This document shows positions 1-8,326 of a DNA stretch of 36,616 nt, piece after piece. Every line of letters begins with the position of its first letter. The stretch's first letter is position 1. The position numbers and the translations under genes are program-made. The notes beneath the pieces are model-generated. The model was given only the letters and a program-made list of their open reading frames with translations, was not told the DNA's origin and did no database searches. The stretch is from Sedimenticola sp. (GTDB taxonomy: Bacteria; Pseudomonadota; Gammaproteobacteria; Chromatiales; Chromatiaceae), in NCBI GenBank assembly GCA_026983675.1, contig JALSTP010000172.1:1-36616 (forward strand). The letters run 5' to 3'.

Positions 1-164
1 GCGCCTCCCGGTTCGACCGGCGTCGATCTTTCGGAACCGTCGGCGTGGTAGCCTGAGGCTCTGTGTGTTTTTCTGTACTGGAGATAGGGGGTAAGATGGC
101 CGCTCGCCGGATTTCCGTGTATTGCGGCAACCGGCGGGTTAATAACCTTGTTCGGAGGATGTCC

Positions 165-1292
165 ATGAAGCGAGTCACCGTCGTTGGCAGTGGTTTTGCT
201 GCGCTCACCGCGTTGCGCAAGTTGAGAAAGCTGGATCCGGATCTCGAGATTACGGTGGTGAGTCCGCGGGCCGAGTTTGTCTACCTCCCCGGTCTCATCT
301 GGGTTCCCTCGGGGATCCGAAGCGGGGATGACCTGCGTCTGCCGCTGGAGCATTATTTCTCCGTGAACAAGGCGATCCACCGTCAGGCGGAGGCCACCGG
401 CCTGAGTGAGGACGGGCGCACGCTCCAGACCACGGCAGGCGAGATCGAGAATGATGGCCTCATCATCGCCTCGGGTGGGCGGTTCCTGAAAAAGTTGCCG
501 GGCATCGAGCACGCCATTACCCCCTGTGAGGGGATCGAGGCGGCGAAGCGGATCCGCGACCGGCTGCATGAGCTCGAAGAGGGCACCATCGCCATCGGCT
601 TTGCCAGCAACCCCAAGGAGCCTTCCGCCATGCGCGGCGGGCCCATGTTCGAGTTCCTGTTCGGCATCGACAACCAGCTCCGCCAGGAGGGGCGGCGAGA
701 CCGCTTCACACTGATCTTTTTTACCCCGGCGCCCAAGCCCGGCGCGCGCTTGGGGGAGAAGGCGGTGGACGGCCTCCTGGCGGAGATGAGAAAACGGGAT
801 ATCGAAACCCATCTCGGCCACAAGATGAAGGGGTTCACCGAGAACAAGGTGATGACAGAGGGGGGTGAGTTCGATGCCGATCTGATTCTCTTCATGCCCG
901 GCATGACTGGCAACCAGTGGTTCGACAATACTCCCTTGCCGCGTTCCCCTGGCGGGCTTGTCCAGGCGGACGCTCTATGCCGCGTGGAGGGTATGGAGCG
1001 GGTCTATGTGGCCGGCGATTCGGGCAGTTTTCCCGGACCGGCCTGGATGCCCAAACAGGCCCACATGGCGGATCTTCAAGCCTTGGCGGCCGCGGAGAAT
1101 TTGCACGCGGAACTGAATGGCCGCACGCCGGAGAAGCGTTTTCGGGTGGAATTGGTCTGTATCGTGGACAGCAACAACAGCGGTATGCTGGTGGCGCGCA
1201 CCGAAAAACGCAACCTGGTGATGCCCTCCATGCGGGCGTTTCACTGGGCGAAGCGCTTCTTCGAATGGTGGTATTTGCGCAAGTTTCGTTGA
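165..1292 (+). CDS. Sulfide:quinone oxidoreductase-like FAD flavoprotein
   Basis: This is a 375-residue flavoprotein of the NAD(P)/FAD-dependent disulfide-reductase superfamily, closest in appearance to sulfide:quinone oxidoreductases, which pass electrons from sulfide to membrane quinone. The N-terminal dinucleotide-binding motif VVGSGFAALTAL is at about residues 6-17, and a second FAD-contact motif, YVAGDSGSF, lies near residues 282-290. The C-terminus is amphipathic and aromatic (KRFFEWWYLRKF), as expected for a monotopic membrane protein. Cysteines occur at residues 121, 272 and 332. Cys121 and Cys332 sit about where known SQRs have their first and third redox cysteines, but no cysteine is seen near residue 155, where the second one lies. 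The ATG at 165 is chosen because GGAGG at 154-158 is six bases away. An in-frame ATG at 159 directly abuts the Shine-Dalgarno, and longer upstream starts add a non-homologous leader. The exact substrate is uncertain. Confidence 0.75.
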   Translation: MKRVTVVGSGFAALTALRKLRKLDPDLEITVVSPRAEFVYLPGLIWVPSGIRSGDDLRLPLEHYFSVNKAIHRQAEATGLSEDGRTLQTTAGEIENDGLIIASGGRFLKKLPGIEHAITPCEGIEAAKRIRDRLHELEEGTIAIGFASNPKEPSAMRGGPMFEFLFGIDNQLRQEGRRDRFTLIFFTPAPKPGARLGEKAVDGLLAEMRKRDIETHLGHKMKGFTENKVMTEGGEFDADLILFMPGMTGNQWFDNTPLPRSPGGLVQADALCRVEGMERVYVAGDSGSFPGPAWMPKQAHMADLQALAAAENLHAELNGRTPEKRFRVELVCIVDSNNSGMLVARTEKRNLVMPSMRAFHWAKRFFEWWYLRKFR

Positions 1293-1313
1293 CTTTTCCG
1301 GGATCGCGCCGTT

Positions 1314-2246
1314 ATGCATGCGTTGAAGGTCACCGGCCTACACAAGACCTATCGGGGGGGGCATGTGGCACTGCGCGGCATCGACCTCGAAGTGGAAGAG
1401 GGGGATTTCTTCGCCCTCCTTGGATCGAACGGGGCGGGCAAGTCCACCGCTATTGGCATCGTCAGCTCACTGGTGACCAAGAGCGGCGGCCGGGTGCTCG
1501 TATTCGGTCACGACCTCGACCGTGAACCGGAAGAGGTTCGGCGCTGTATAGGTCTGGTGCCCCAGGAGTTCAATTTCAATCAATGGGAGCCGGTGGAGGA
1601 GATTGTCATCAATCAGGCCGGCTACTATGGCATCCCCCGGCGCGAGGCCAGGGCGCGGGCCGAACGTATGCTGCGTCAGCTCGAACTCTGGGACCGGCGA
1701 CGAACTCAGGCGCGGGAGCTCTCCGGCGGCCTCAAGCGGCGGCTGATGATTGCGCGGGCATTGGTGCACGAGCCACGTCTGCTGATATTGGACGAACCCA
1801 CCGCAGGGGTGGATATCGAGATCCGCCGCTCCATGTGGGCCTTTCTGCAGGAACTCAATCGCAATGGCGCCACCATCATCCTCACCACCCACTATCTGGA
1901 GGAAGCAGAGAGCCTCTGCCGCAATATCGCCATCATCAACCACGGCTGTATCGTGGAGCGTTCGCGCATGAGCGAATTGTTGAACCGGCTGCATGTGGAG
2001 ACCTTTGTTCTCAATCTGGCCGCCCGGTTGGCCGCCGCGCCAAACCTGCCGGGGTATGAGGCCCGCCTTCTCGACCCGGTCACCCTCGAGGTGCGGGTGA
2101 ACCGGGATCAGGGCCTCAATAGGCTGTTCGAATTGCTCACCGAACAGGATGTCGAGGTGGTCAGCCTGCGCAACAAGCAGAACCGTCTCGAACAGATCTT
2201 CATTGGCATGATCGATGACGCGCGTGAGGGCGCGCGGGCCCCATGA
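1314..2246 (+). CDS. yadG: ABC transporter ATP-binding protein, YadG-like
   Basis: This 310-residue ATPase subunit of an ABC-2 type exporter has all the nucleotide-binding motifs. Walker A GSNGAGKST is at residues 37-45, the Q-loop VPQEF at about 82-86, the signature LSGGL at 136-140, Walker B LLILDEP at 156-162 and the switch histidine at 193. Length and the following partner match E. coli YadG (about 308 residues), whose substrate is not established. The start lies 21 bases after the SQR-like gene with only a weak GGGA upstream, so translation may be coupled. The C-terminal 90 residues form the accessory domain typical of this subgroup. The stop overlaps the permease start by four bases (ATGA), which indicates one operon. 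Confidence 0.9.
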   Translation: MHALKVTGLHKTYRGGHVALRGIDLEVEEGDFFALLGSNGAGKSTAIGIVSSLVTKSGGRVLVFGHDLDREPEEVRRCIGLVPQEFNFNQWEPVEEIVINQAGYYGIPRREARARAERMLRQLELWDRRRTQARELSGGLKRRLMIARALVHEPRLLILDEPTAGVDIEIRRSMWAFLQELNRNGATIILTTHYLEEAESLCRNIAIINHGCIVERSRMSELLNRLHVETFVLNLAARLAAAPNLPGYEARLLDPVTLEVRVNRDQGLNRLFELLTEQDVEVVSLRNKQNRLEQIFIGMIDDAREGARAP

Positions 2247-3019
2247 GCCGCTGGAGACGCTACCGTATCGCCTTCGAGACCCTCTTGATCAAAGAGGTGC
2301 TGCGATTCGTGCGTATCTGGATCCAGACCGTGCTGCCGGCGGCGATCACCACGGCGCTCTATTTCATCATTTTCGGCACCCTGATCGGCGGACGCATCGG
2401 CGAGATGGATGGCTATCCCTATATCGACTTCATCGTACCGGGGCTGATTCTGATGGCGGTGATCACCAACTCCTACAGCAACGTGGTCTCTTCCTTCTTC
2501 AGCGCCAAGTACCAGCGCCACGTGGAGGAGCTGTTGATCTCGCCGGTGCCGAACTGGGTGATCTTGGCCGGCTACGTGGGTGGGGGGATGGCGCGTGGCG
2601 TGGTGGTGGGTGTAGCGGTGACGTTGGTGTCACTGCTGTTCACCGAGGTGAGGGTGCACAGCTATATGCTGACGCTGGTGGTGTTCGTGCTCACGTCGGT
2701 ATTGTTCGCCCTCGGCGGTTTCATCAATGCGGTCTATGCCAACAGCTTCGATGATATCTCCATCGTGCCCACCTTCGTGCTCACCCCGCTCACCTACCTG
2801 GGCGGTGTCTTCTATTCCATCGATATGTTGCCGACGCTGTGGCAGAACGTCTCCCTCGCCAACCCTGTACTCTACATGATCAACGCCTTCCGGTTCGGCA
2901 TCCTGGGGGTGTCGGATATCGACCCGCGCCTTGCCGTGCTGGTCATCCTGCTCTTCATCGCGGGCCTCACCGCCTTCGCCCTCAGTCTGCTCAGCCGGGG
3001 TGTGGGCATCAAGAACTGA
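2243..3019 (+). CDS. yadH: ABC-2 type permease, YadH-like
   Basis: This 258-residue integral membrane protein is the permease partner of the preceding ATPase. About six hydrophobic segments are visible, starting near residues 27-47 (LPAAITTALYFIIFG) and ending near 236-252 (AVLVILLFIAGLTAF). The stretch GGVFYSIDMLP followed by ANPVLYMINAFRFG is the conserved C-terminal motif of the ABC-2 permease family. Length fits E. coli YadH (about 256). It overlaps the ATPase gene by four bases, so the two are certainly co-translated. The cargo is unknown; family members export lipids, polysaccharides or drugs. The gene ends 27 bases before the TA that borders MITE-C copy 1, so the element lies just downstream of the operon and may act as its transcription end. 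Confidence 0.88.
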   Translation: MSRWRRYRIAFETLLIKEVLRFVRIWIQTVLPAAITTALYFIIFGTLIGGRIGEMDGYPYIDFIVPGLILMAVITNSYSNVVSSFFSAKYQRHVEELLISPVPNWVILAGYVGGGMARGVVVGVAVTLVSLLFTEVRVHSYMLTLVVFVLTSVLFALGGFINAVYANSFDDISIVPTFVLTPLTYLGGVFYSIDMLPTLWQNVSLANPVLYMINAFRFGILGVSDIDPRLAVLVILLFIAGLTAFALSLLSRGVGIKN

Positions 3020-3046
3020 CGCGGCATCCCCAAGGCGGTAGAATAT

Positions 3047-3381
3047 TATTAACCCGGCAACAATATATATCGCATTCAGGACTTCAGGCAGGCGCCGGAA
3101 CAAGGCGCAGTGCGCAGGCAAGGGTTATTCCCTTGCCAAGGTCGCTCCAGTGCATCCATGCACTCGCGACACTTGGACATCCTGTCCAGCGCGCTGGAAC
3201 GCAGGTCCGGCACCTGCCTGAAACCCCTAACCCTATGACATTCAATGACAGGCCGTGATGTGCCGGCCCGCAGACTGCGTTGCCCCATCTTGCTGTAGGG
3301 TGACTACAGCAGCGATGAGGCGCCTTGCTGCGAACCGGCGCATCACGGCTGAATACGATATATATTGTTGCCGGGTTGATA
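3047..3381 (+). mobile_element. MITE-C copy 1, 335-bp non-coding inverted-repeat element
   Basis: The element begins at TA-TTAACCCGGCAACAATAT and ends with the inverse complement followed by TA. The terminal repeats are 24 bp with one mismatch, and both ends sit on a TA, as expected for IS630/Tc1-like insertion. There is no transposase and no plausible gene. The interior carries a row of short perfect hairpins: 3117-3137 (8-bp stem), 3149-3164 (7-bp stem), 3175-3187 and 3186-3197. A full-length inverted copy is at 35804-36138 with exactly the same length, and a short copy is at 14407-14491. It fills the 392-base gap between the YadH-like gene and the amidotransferase. Confidence 0.88.
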
Positions 3382-3411
3382 AAACGACTTTTTTCATCGA
3401 CGGGTGTTCTG

Positions 3412-4137
3412 TTGAAACCGATACGCATCTTCCGTCACGTGGCCTGTGAGGGACCGGGCTACCTGGGCGAGTTTCTGGATCGCCAGGGCATACCCTGGCA
3501 GGTGGTGTGCATCGACGAAAAACATGCGGTGCCACCGCAGACCGACGACATCTCGGGTCTGGTCTTCATGGGCGGCAATATGAGCGTCAACGGGCCCTTC
3601 GAGTGGATCGATGCGGAGATCGAGCTTATCCGTCGGGCGCTGGAGGAGGCTGTGCCAGTGATGGGTATCTGTTTCGGTGGTCAGTTGGTGGCCCGCGCCT
3701 TTGGCGGCGTGGTGACCCGAGGACACGGCATGGAGATTGGCTGGCACTCCCTCCGCAGGACAGAAGGCTGCCGCTGTGACGGTTGGCTCGACGGTTTGCC
3801 GGAGCGCTTCGACAGCTTTCAATGGCACGGCGATACATTTTCGATTCCGCCCGGGTGCGAGCCCCTGTTGCAGAGCGATTGTTACTCCCGGCAGGCCTTT
3901 GTCCATGGCGATCACTTGGCGATGCAGTTCCACCTGGAGATGACGGAACGCATGGTGCGTGGATGGATCGACCATTACGCCACGGATCTCAAGGGCGATT
4001 CCCACTGCATCCAGCCCACGGAGGAAATGATCCGGGCATTGCCGGCGCGCATCGAGGCCCTGCATGCAGTGGCCGACCGGATATACGGCGCCTGGATCGC
4101 ACGTGTCGCGGCGCGGGAGGGGGTGGTGGATGCGTAG
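3412..4137 (+). CDS. Class I (type 1) glutamine amidotransferase domain protein
   Basis: This 241-residue stand-alone class I glutamine amidotransferase has the nucleophile elbow GICFGGQ with Cys87 and the His-x-Glu pair (FHLEM, His174 and Glu176). The three residues make the catalytic triad that releases ammonia from glutamine. No synthetase domain is fused, so the acceptor substrate cannot be told. Related free-standing proteins are often annotated as GMP-synthase-like amidotransferases, and some are gamma-glutamyl hydrolases. TTG at 3412 is chosen because family members begin with a sequence like MKPIRIFRHV. The open frame continues upstream into MITE-C, giving a leader (IYIVAGLI) made of element sequence that is unlikely to be genuine. 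The start is only 30 bases from the element, so the promoter may lie at or in the MITE end. It overlaps the next gene by eight bases. Confidence 0.8.
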   Translation: MKPIRIFRHVACEGPGYLGEFLDRQGIPWQVVCIDEKHAVPPQTDDISGLVFMGGNMSVNGPFEWIDAEIELIRRALEEAVPVMGICFGGQLVARAFGGVVTRGHGMEIGWHSLRRTEGCRCDGWLDGLPERFDSFQWHGDTFSIPPGCEPLLQSDCYSRQAFVHGDHLAMQFHLEMTERMVRGWIDHYATDLKGDSHCIQPTEEMIRALPARIEALHAVADRIYGAWIARVAAREGVVDA

Positions 4138-4861
4138 CGGGCTCATCCGCTGCCATTATTGGTCGCCGCTGTTGATGGCCCTGTTGGTGTTCCGGGTGGC
4201 CGGGGCGGATACCCTGTCCAAGCTGCGACACTACCGGTCATCCTTTACCGTCAAGGAGGCCCTGGCGTTCTATGGCGCCTATGCGGGCCATCGGCTGCGG
4301 GAACGGTTTGCGGATGCGGGCGTTGCCTATCCGCCAGACAAGGTGCGGTTGGTGGCGATCAAGCATCCCGGCGTGTTGGAGATGTGGGCGCGGAAGGGCG
4401 ATGACGCATGGCGCTTCATTCACGAGTACCCGGTGCTCGCGGCCAGCGGTACCCGCGGTCCCAAACTCCGGGAAGGGGACCTGCAGGTGCCGGAAGGGGT
4501 CTACCGGATCGTCGGCCTCAACCCCAACAGCGCATTCCACCTCTCCCTCAAACTGAACTATCCCAACCGTTTCGACCGGCGTCAGGCTCACCGTGAACGG
4601 CGCCTGCATCCGGGATCCAACATCTATATTCACGGCAAGCGAAAGTCGAAAGGCTGTCTCGCCATGGGTGATCGCGCCATCGAGGAATTGTTCGTGATGG
4701 CAGCGGACGTGGGGATCCGCAACGTGGAGGTGGTGATTGCGCCGTATGATTTTCGCCGCCGCGCCATCCGCCTCAGAGCAGTCGATCCGCCATGGGTGAA
4801 GGATCTCTACCAGAAGATCGCGAAGCGGCTTGCGCAATTGCCGCTGTCGAAAAAGCGGTGA
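4130..4861 (+). CDS. YafK/DpaA-like L,D-transpeptidase-fold (YkuD) protein
   Basis: This 243-residue exported protein of the YkuD fold has an N-terminal hydrophobic segment (about residues 10-26, WSPLLMALLVFRVAGA) that looks like a signal peptide. The catalytic motif HGKRKSKGC gives His168, Ser173, Gly175 and Cys176. The stretches GPKLREGD and LNPNSAFHLS are typical of E. coli YafK (DpaA/LdtF), which hydrolyses the link between Braun's lipoprotein and peptidoglycan rather than forming 3-3 crosslinks. A role in peptidoglycan-lipoprotein remodelling is therefore likely, though the activity could also be a transpeptidase. ATG 4130 follows GGAGG at 4117-4121 and overlaps the amidotransferase stop. 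The gene directly precedes mrcB, consistent with a cell-wall operon. Confidence 0.85.
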   Translation: MRSGLIRCHYWSPLLMALLVFRVAGADTLSKLRHYRSSFTVKEALAFYGAYAGHRLRERFADAGVAYPPDKVRLVAIKHPGVLEMWARKGDDAWRFIHEYPVLAASGTRGPKLREGDLQVPEGVYRIVGLNPNSAFHLSLKLNYPNRFDRRQAHRERRLHPGSNIYIHGKRKSKGCLAMGDRAIEELFVMAADVGIRNVEVVIAPYDFRRRAIRLRAVDPPWVKDLYQKIAKRLAQLPLSKKR

Positions 4862-4868
4862 ATCCTGC

Positions 4869-7238
4869 ATGACGAAACGCAGTTCCCAATCCGGCAGAAA
4901 GCGGCCACGCCGCCGGCCCACGCCGAGGCGTAACCTGTCCCGGCGGCGGCCTTCACGACAGCGTACCCACCACTGGGGTGGGTGGTTGATGCTGCTTGTA
5001 GTGGTGGCCTGCCTGGCTGGGGGCGCATACGTGTGGCATCTCGACCGTATCGTGCGGGTCAAGTTTGAAGGTAAACGCTGGGCCATTCCCGCGCGTGTGT
5101 TCGCGCGGCCTTTGGAACTCTATGTGGGAGCGCCCTTGACGGCGGCCCAGTTCAGCGCCGAACTGGGCCGTCTCGGCTACCGCCGGGAGAAGCATCCCGA
5201 CAAGCCGGGCGGCTACTCCCGCTATAAAGGGCGCTTCATCCTGCGCACGCGCCCCTTTCGATTCTGGGACAGCGACGCGCCCTCCCGACATCTGGAACTC
5301 AGGTTCGACGCCAGTGGCGTCACCGCGCTGCAGGATGCCGATACCGGCAAGGGGATGCCTGTGGTGCGCATGGAACCGCCACAGATTGGCAGCATCTATC
5401 CGGCTCACCATGAGGACCGCATTCTGGTAAAGCGCCAGGATCTGCCGCCGCTATTGGTGCAGACGCTTCTCACCGTGGAGGACCGGGAGTTCTACAACCA
5501 TCATGGCGTCTCTCCCAAGGCCATCCTGCGCGCGTTGTGGACCGATCTGCGGGCGGGAGAGGTGGTGCAGGGTGGCAGTACCCTGACCCAGCAACTGGTG
5601 AAGAATTTCTATCTCAGCGATGAGCGCACCTTCACTCGCAAGCTCCGTGAAGCCATCATGGCGCTGTTGCTGGAGAGCCACTACGGCAAGGACGCCATCC
5701 TCGAGGCCTATGCCAATGAGATCTATCTCGGACAGGATGGCGAGCGCGCCATTCACGGCTTTGGCCTCGCCAGTCTGTTCTACTTTTCGCGCCCGCTGCG
5801 TGAATTGGACCTCCCGCGCATCGCCCTGCTGGTGGGTATGATCCGCGGTCCGTCCTATTACGACCCCTTGCGTCACCCGGATCGCGCCCGCGAGCGGCGC
5901 AATCTGGTGTTGAAGTTGCTGGTCGAACAAGGGGTGGTCACCGCGCGGGAGGCACGCAGTGCGGCGGCCCGGCCGTTGGGCATCAGCAAGCGCCGCGGTC
6001 GCACCGCCGCCACCTACCGCGCCTTCCTGGATGTGGTGCGGCGCCAACTGCACCGTGACTATGATGAACAGGACCTCAACTCCGAAGGGCTGCGGATCTT
6101 CACCACCCTCGATCCTTGGGTGCAGGCGCAGGCCGAGAAGGCATTGGCGGAACGGCTCGATGCCTTGGAAAAAGGCCGCCGATTACCCACGGGAAAACTG
6201 GAGGGGGCGGTGGTGGTGGCGAGTGCCGACGGGGGGGAACTGCAAGCCGTGGTGGGAGGGCGTCACAGTCGCTATGCTGGATTCAACCGGGCCCTCGATA
6301 CCCAGCGCTCGGTGGGGTCGTTGATCAAACCGGTGGTCTATCTCACCGCCTTGAGCCGCCCTTCGCGTTATACCCTCCTGACGCCCATCGATGACAGCCC
6401 CATCGAGATCCGTGACCGCAGGGGCAATATCTGGGCGCCGGAGAATTTCGACAAACGGTCTCATGGCATGGTGCCACTGCACCAGGCATTGGCGCACTCT
6501 TATAACCAGGCCACCGTTCGGCTGGGTATGACGTTGGGCTTCGATGCGATCATCGATGCGCTGCACCGCCTGGGTTTGAAACAGGACGTGAAGCCGTATC
6601 CCTCACTCTTGTTGGGCGCGGTGCCACTGTCGCCATTGAGCGTGGCGCAGATCTATCAGACCTTGGCCACCGGGGGCTTCCAGGCGCCGTTGCGGGCGAT
6701 TCGCGAAGTGACCGACGCCTCGGGAGAGCCCCTGAGCCACTATCCACTGGAAGTAAAGGCGGCGGTCAATCCGGCGGCTACCTATCTGCTGGATACGGTG
6801 TTACAGGAGGTCGTGCGCTCGGGCACCGGGCGTTCGCTGTCACGCTGGCTGGCGCCGGAGCTGGCGCTGGCGGGCAAGACCGGCACTACCGATGATCTGC
6901 GGGACAGTTGGTTTGCCGGTTTTACCGGTGATCGCGTGGCGGTGGTCTGGGTGGGGCGTGACGACAATGAACCGGCGGGACTCACGGGCGGCGCGGGCGC
7001 ACTGCAGGTATGGGGTGATATGATGCAACGCATAGGCCATTTGGCGCCGCTGGTCCTGCCTGTGCCCGAGACCATTGAAACCGTCTGGATCGACCCGCAA
7101 AACGGAATGAAGGCGGACGACCAGTGCCCGGGTGCGGTACGGGTTCCCTTTATCCGTGGCAGCGCACCCGATACCTTGTCCCCTTGTGTGCGGCGCGAGG
7201 ATGGAGGATTCGACTTTTTCAGGAGTTTCGATGAATGA
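4869..7238 (+). CDS. mrcB: Penicillin-binding protein 1B (bifunctional murein synthase)
   Basis: This 789-residue class A penicillin-binding protein polymerises lipid II and crosslinks peptides on the outer face of the inner membrane. A very basic cytoplasmic tail (residues 1-36, Arg/Lys-rich) precedes one membrane span (about 38-58). A UB2H-like region at about 70-155 marks it as PBP1b rather than PBP1a. The glycosyltransferase motif TVEDREFYNHHG contains catalytic Glu204, with GGSTLTQQLVKN following. The transpeptidase motifs are SLIK (Ser484), SYN (544-546) and KTGT (Lys670). ATG 4869 is preferred over an earlier in-frame ATG at 4830 that lies inside the upstream gene. The stop overlaps the lipoprotein start by four bases (ATGA), so enzyme and putative activator are translationally coupled. 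Confidence 0.95.
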   Translation: MTKRSSQSGRKRPRRRPTPRRNLSRRRPSRQRTHHWGGWLMLLVVVACLAGGAYVWHLDRIVRVKFEGKRWAIPARVFARPLELYVGAPLTAAQFSAELGRLGYRREKHPDKPGGYSRYKGRFILRTRPFRFWDSDAPSRHLELRFDASGVTALQDADTGKGMPVVRMEPPQIGSIYPAHHEDRILVKRQDLPPLLVQTLLTVEDREFYNHHGVSPKAILRALWTDLRAGEVVQGGSTLTQQLVKNFYLSDERTFTRKLREAIMALLLESHYGKDAILEAYANEIYLGQDGERAIHGFGLASLFYFSRPLRELDLPRIALLVGMIRGPSYYDPLRHPDRARERRNLVLKLLVEQGVVTAREARSAAARPLGISKRRGRTAATYRAFLDVVRRQLHRDYDEQDLNSEGLRIFTTLDPWVQAQAEKALAERLDALEKGRRLPTGKLEGAVVVASADGGELQAVVGGRHSRYAGFNRALDTQRSVGSLIKPVVYLTALSRPSRYTLLTPIDDSPIEIRDRRGNIWAPENFDKRSHGMVPLHQALAHSYNQATVRLGMTLGFDAIIDALHRLGLKQDVKPYPSLLLGAVPLSPLSVAQIYQTLATGGFQAPLRAIREVTDASGEPLSHYPLEVKAAVNPAATYLLDTVLQEVVRSGTGRSLSRWLAPELALAGKTGTTDDLRDSWFAGFTGDRVAVVWVGRDDNEPAGLTGGAGALQVWGDMMQRIGHLAPLVLPVPETIETVWIDPQNGMKADDQCPGAVRVPFIRGSAPDTLSPCVRREDGGFDFFRSFDE

Positions 7239-7774
7239 GACATAGAATATTGACCGTAGCTGTCCTGTCGTTGCTGGGCGGTTGTTCCATGATGTCGGCG
7301 CGGACACCCGCCCCGGTGGAAGAGGCGAACGTGGGAAAACCGCTGCCCCCAGCCAAACCCGCACCAGCCGGCGCCGAAGAGGACACTGGTGTGGAGGTCT
7401 ATGCCTATGGCGCCCCCCCGGTCAGCGCCATTCCAGGGCCACCTCCCGTGGAGCAGGCGACGGCGCCCCGGCGCACGACGACCAACCGGGCCGTGGAGAC
7501 CCTGATGGAAGAGGCGGAGCACTATCGTTTATCGGCAGATTACGTCGCTGCGGCGGCGAGTCTGGAACGGGCGCTGCGTATCGAGCCGCGCAACCCCGTA
7601 CTTTGGAACCGGCTGGCGCGCATCCGCCTCGAACAGGGGCAGTATTCACGCGCATCCAGCCTGGCGGCCAAATCCAACGCCCTTGCCGGCAACGATCAGG
7701 AGTTGAAGCGCAACAATAGCGAGATCATCGCGCGCGCCCGCAATGCCGGCGCCGGATCCGGGCGTCTGCGGTAA
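7235..7774 (+). CDS. TPR-containing outer-membrane lipoprotein, LpoP-like PBP1b activator candidate
   Basis: This 179-residue lipoprotein has signal peptide MRHRILTVAVLSLLGGC with lipobox LGGC at residues 14-17. A Pro/Ala-rich linker (about 24-85) then reaches a small helical region (about 88-160) resembling tetratricopeptide repeats (YVAAAASLERALRIEPRNP). The architecture of lipid anchor, disordered linker and TPR domain, together with overlap with mrcB, matches LpoP of Pseudomonas, which activates PBP1b in species lacking LpoB. Activation of the neighbouring enzyme is inferred from this context and not from sequence identity. Residues after the cysteine are Ser-Met, not Asp, so outer-membrane sorting by the Lol system is expected. 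A generic TPR lipoprotein is the alternative. Confidence 0.8.
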   Translation: MRHRILTVAVLSLLGGCSMMSARTPAPVEEANVGKPLPPAKPAPAGAEEDTGVEVYAYGAPPVSAIPGPPPVEQATAPRRTTTNRAVETLMEEAEHYRLSADYVAAAASLERALRIEPRNPVLWNRLARIRLEQGQYSRASSLAAKSNALAGNDQELKRNNSEIIARARNAGAGSGRLR

Positions 7775-7808
7775 AGTGTTCTGAAAACGGGTTGAGAATG
7801 AGGACCGC

Positions 7809-8306
7809 GTGAATCCCTATGCCGCCGACAAGCTGATCGCCCAGGCCCGTCAACTCGCCGCCGAGTACCGGCGCACCATGGGTAAGCCATTGCCGGGTAT
7901 CAGCGCCGAGATCGCCGAACACGACGCGATTCGGTTGCTGGGCCTGGAACCCAAGCCGGAAGGCGAAGGGGGCTATGACGCCATCGACCCGGCGCGTGAC
8001 GGCAAGCGTATCCAGATCAAGAGCCGTACCATCTTCGACGAGTCCAGGAGCGGCCAGCGTATCGGCCAGATGAAGATGGACAAGGAATGGGACAGCGTGG
8101 TGCTGGTGCTCATGGACGAGGAGTACGAACCCTATGAGATGTACGAGGCGGAACGCGAGGAGATCGAAGAGTATATCGCCGCGTCGAGCAGCAGTCGCGC
8201 CAAACGTGGCGCCATGTCAGTGGCGCGGTTCAAGATCATTGGCCGGCTGGCCTGGACCCGGGAGGACGGCATCGAGCCGGAGATCTGGGACAACCAGGCG
8301 GATTGA
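7809..8306 (+). CDS. Small PD-(D/E)XK-like protein of unknown function (DUF6998-like)
   Basis: This 165-residue soluble protein starts at GTG 7809, behind GAGG at 7799. It shows a pattern like a PD-(D/E)XK nuclease core: Glu34 in a helix (SAEIAEHDAIRLLG), Asp57 in GGYDAID, then a beta strand KRIQIKSRTI carrying Gln69-x-Lys71. The fold reading is an inference from this spacing, and I recall similar proteins only as uncharacterised DUF6998 entries. The acidic stretch EYEPYEMYEAEREEIEEYIA (about 107-126) is likely helical. The stop overlaps the first possible start of the helicase gene (TTGA at 8303), so the two may be co-expressed. A nuclease-like protein coupled to a YoaA helicase would suit DNA repair, but this is not shown. 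Confidence 0.65.
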   Translation: MNPYAADKLIAQARQLAAEYRRTMGKPLPGISAEIAEHDAIRLLGLEPKPEGEGGYDAIDPARDGKRIQIKSRTIFDESRSGQRIGQMKMDKEWDSVVLVLMDEEYEPYEMYEAEREEIEEYIAASSSSRAKRGAMSVARFKIIGRLAWTREDGIEPEIWDNQAD

Positions 8307-8326
8307 ACCGCAGTACGGGGAGCGGC

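Noticed and set aside
1-51. Possible C-terminal end of an upstream gene (open frame ending in TAG at 49-51).
   Set aside because: Only 16 codons are visible and other frames are equally open; nothing supports a real protein end.
133-147. GGCGGGTTAATAACC resembling a MITE-C end.
   Set aside because: Only about ten bases match and neither the rest of the terminal repeat nor a partner end is present.
3076-3288. A 70-codon minus-strand frame in MITE-C copy 1, also intact in copy 2 (35897-36109).
   Set aside because: It follows from the conserved element sequence, is full of hairpin-derived codons and has no ribosome site; more likely a by-product than a gene.
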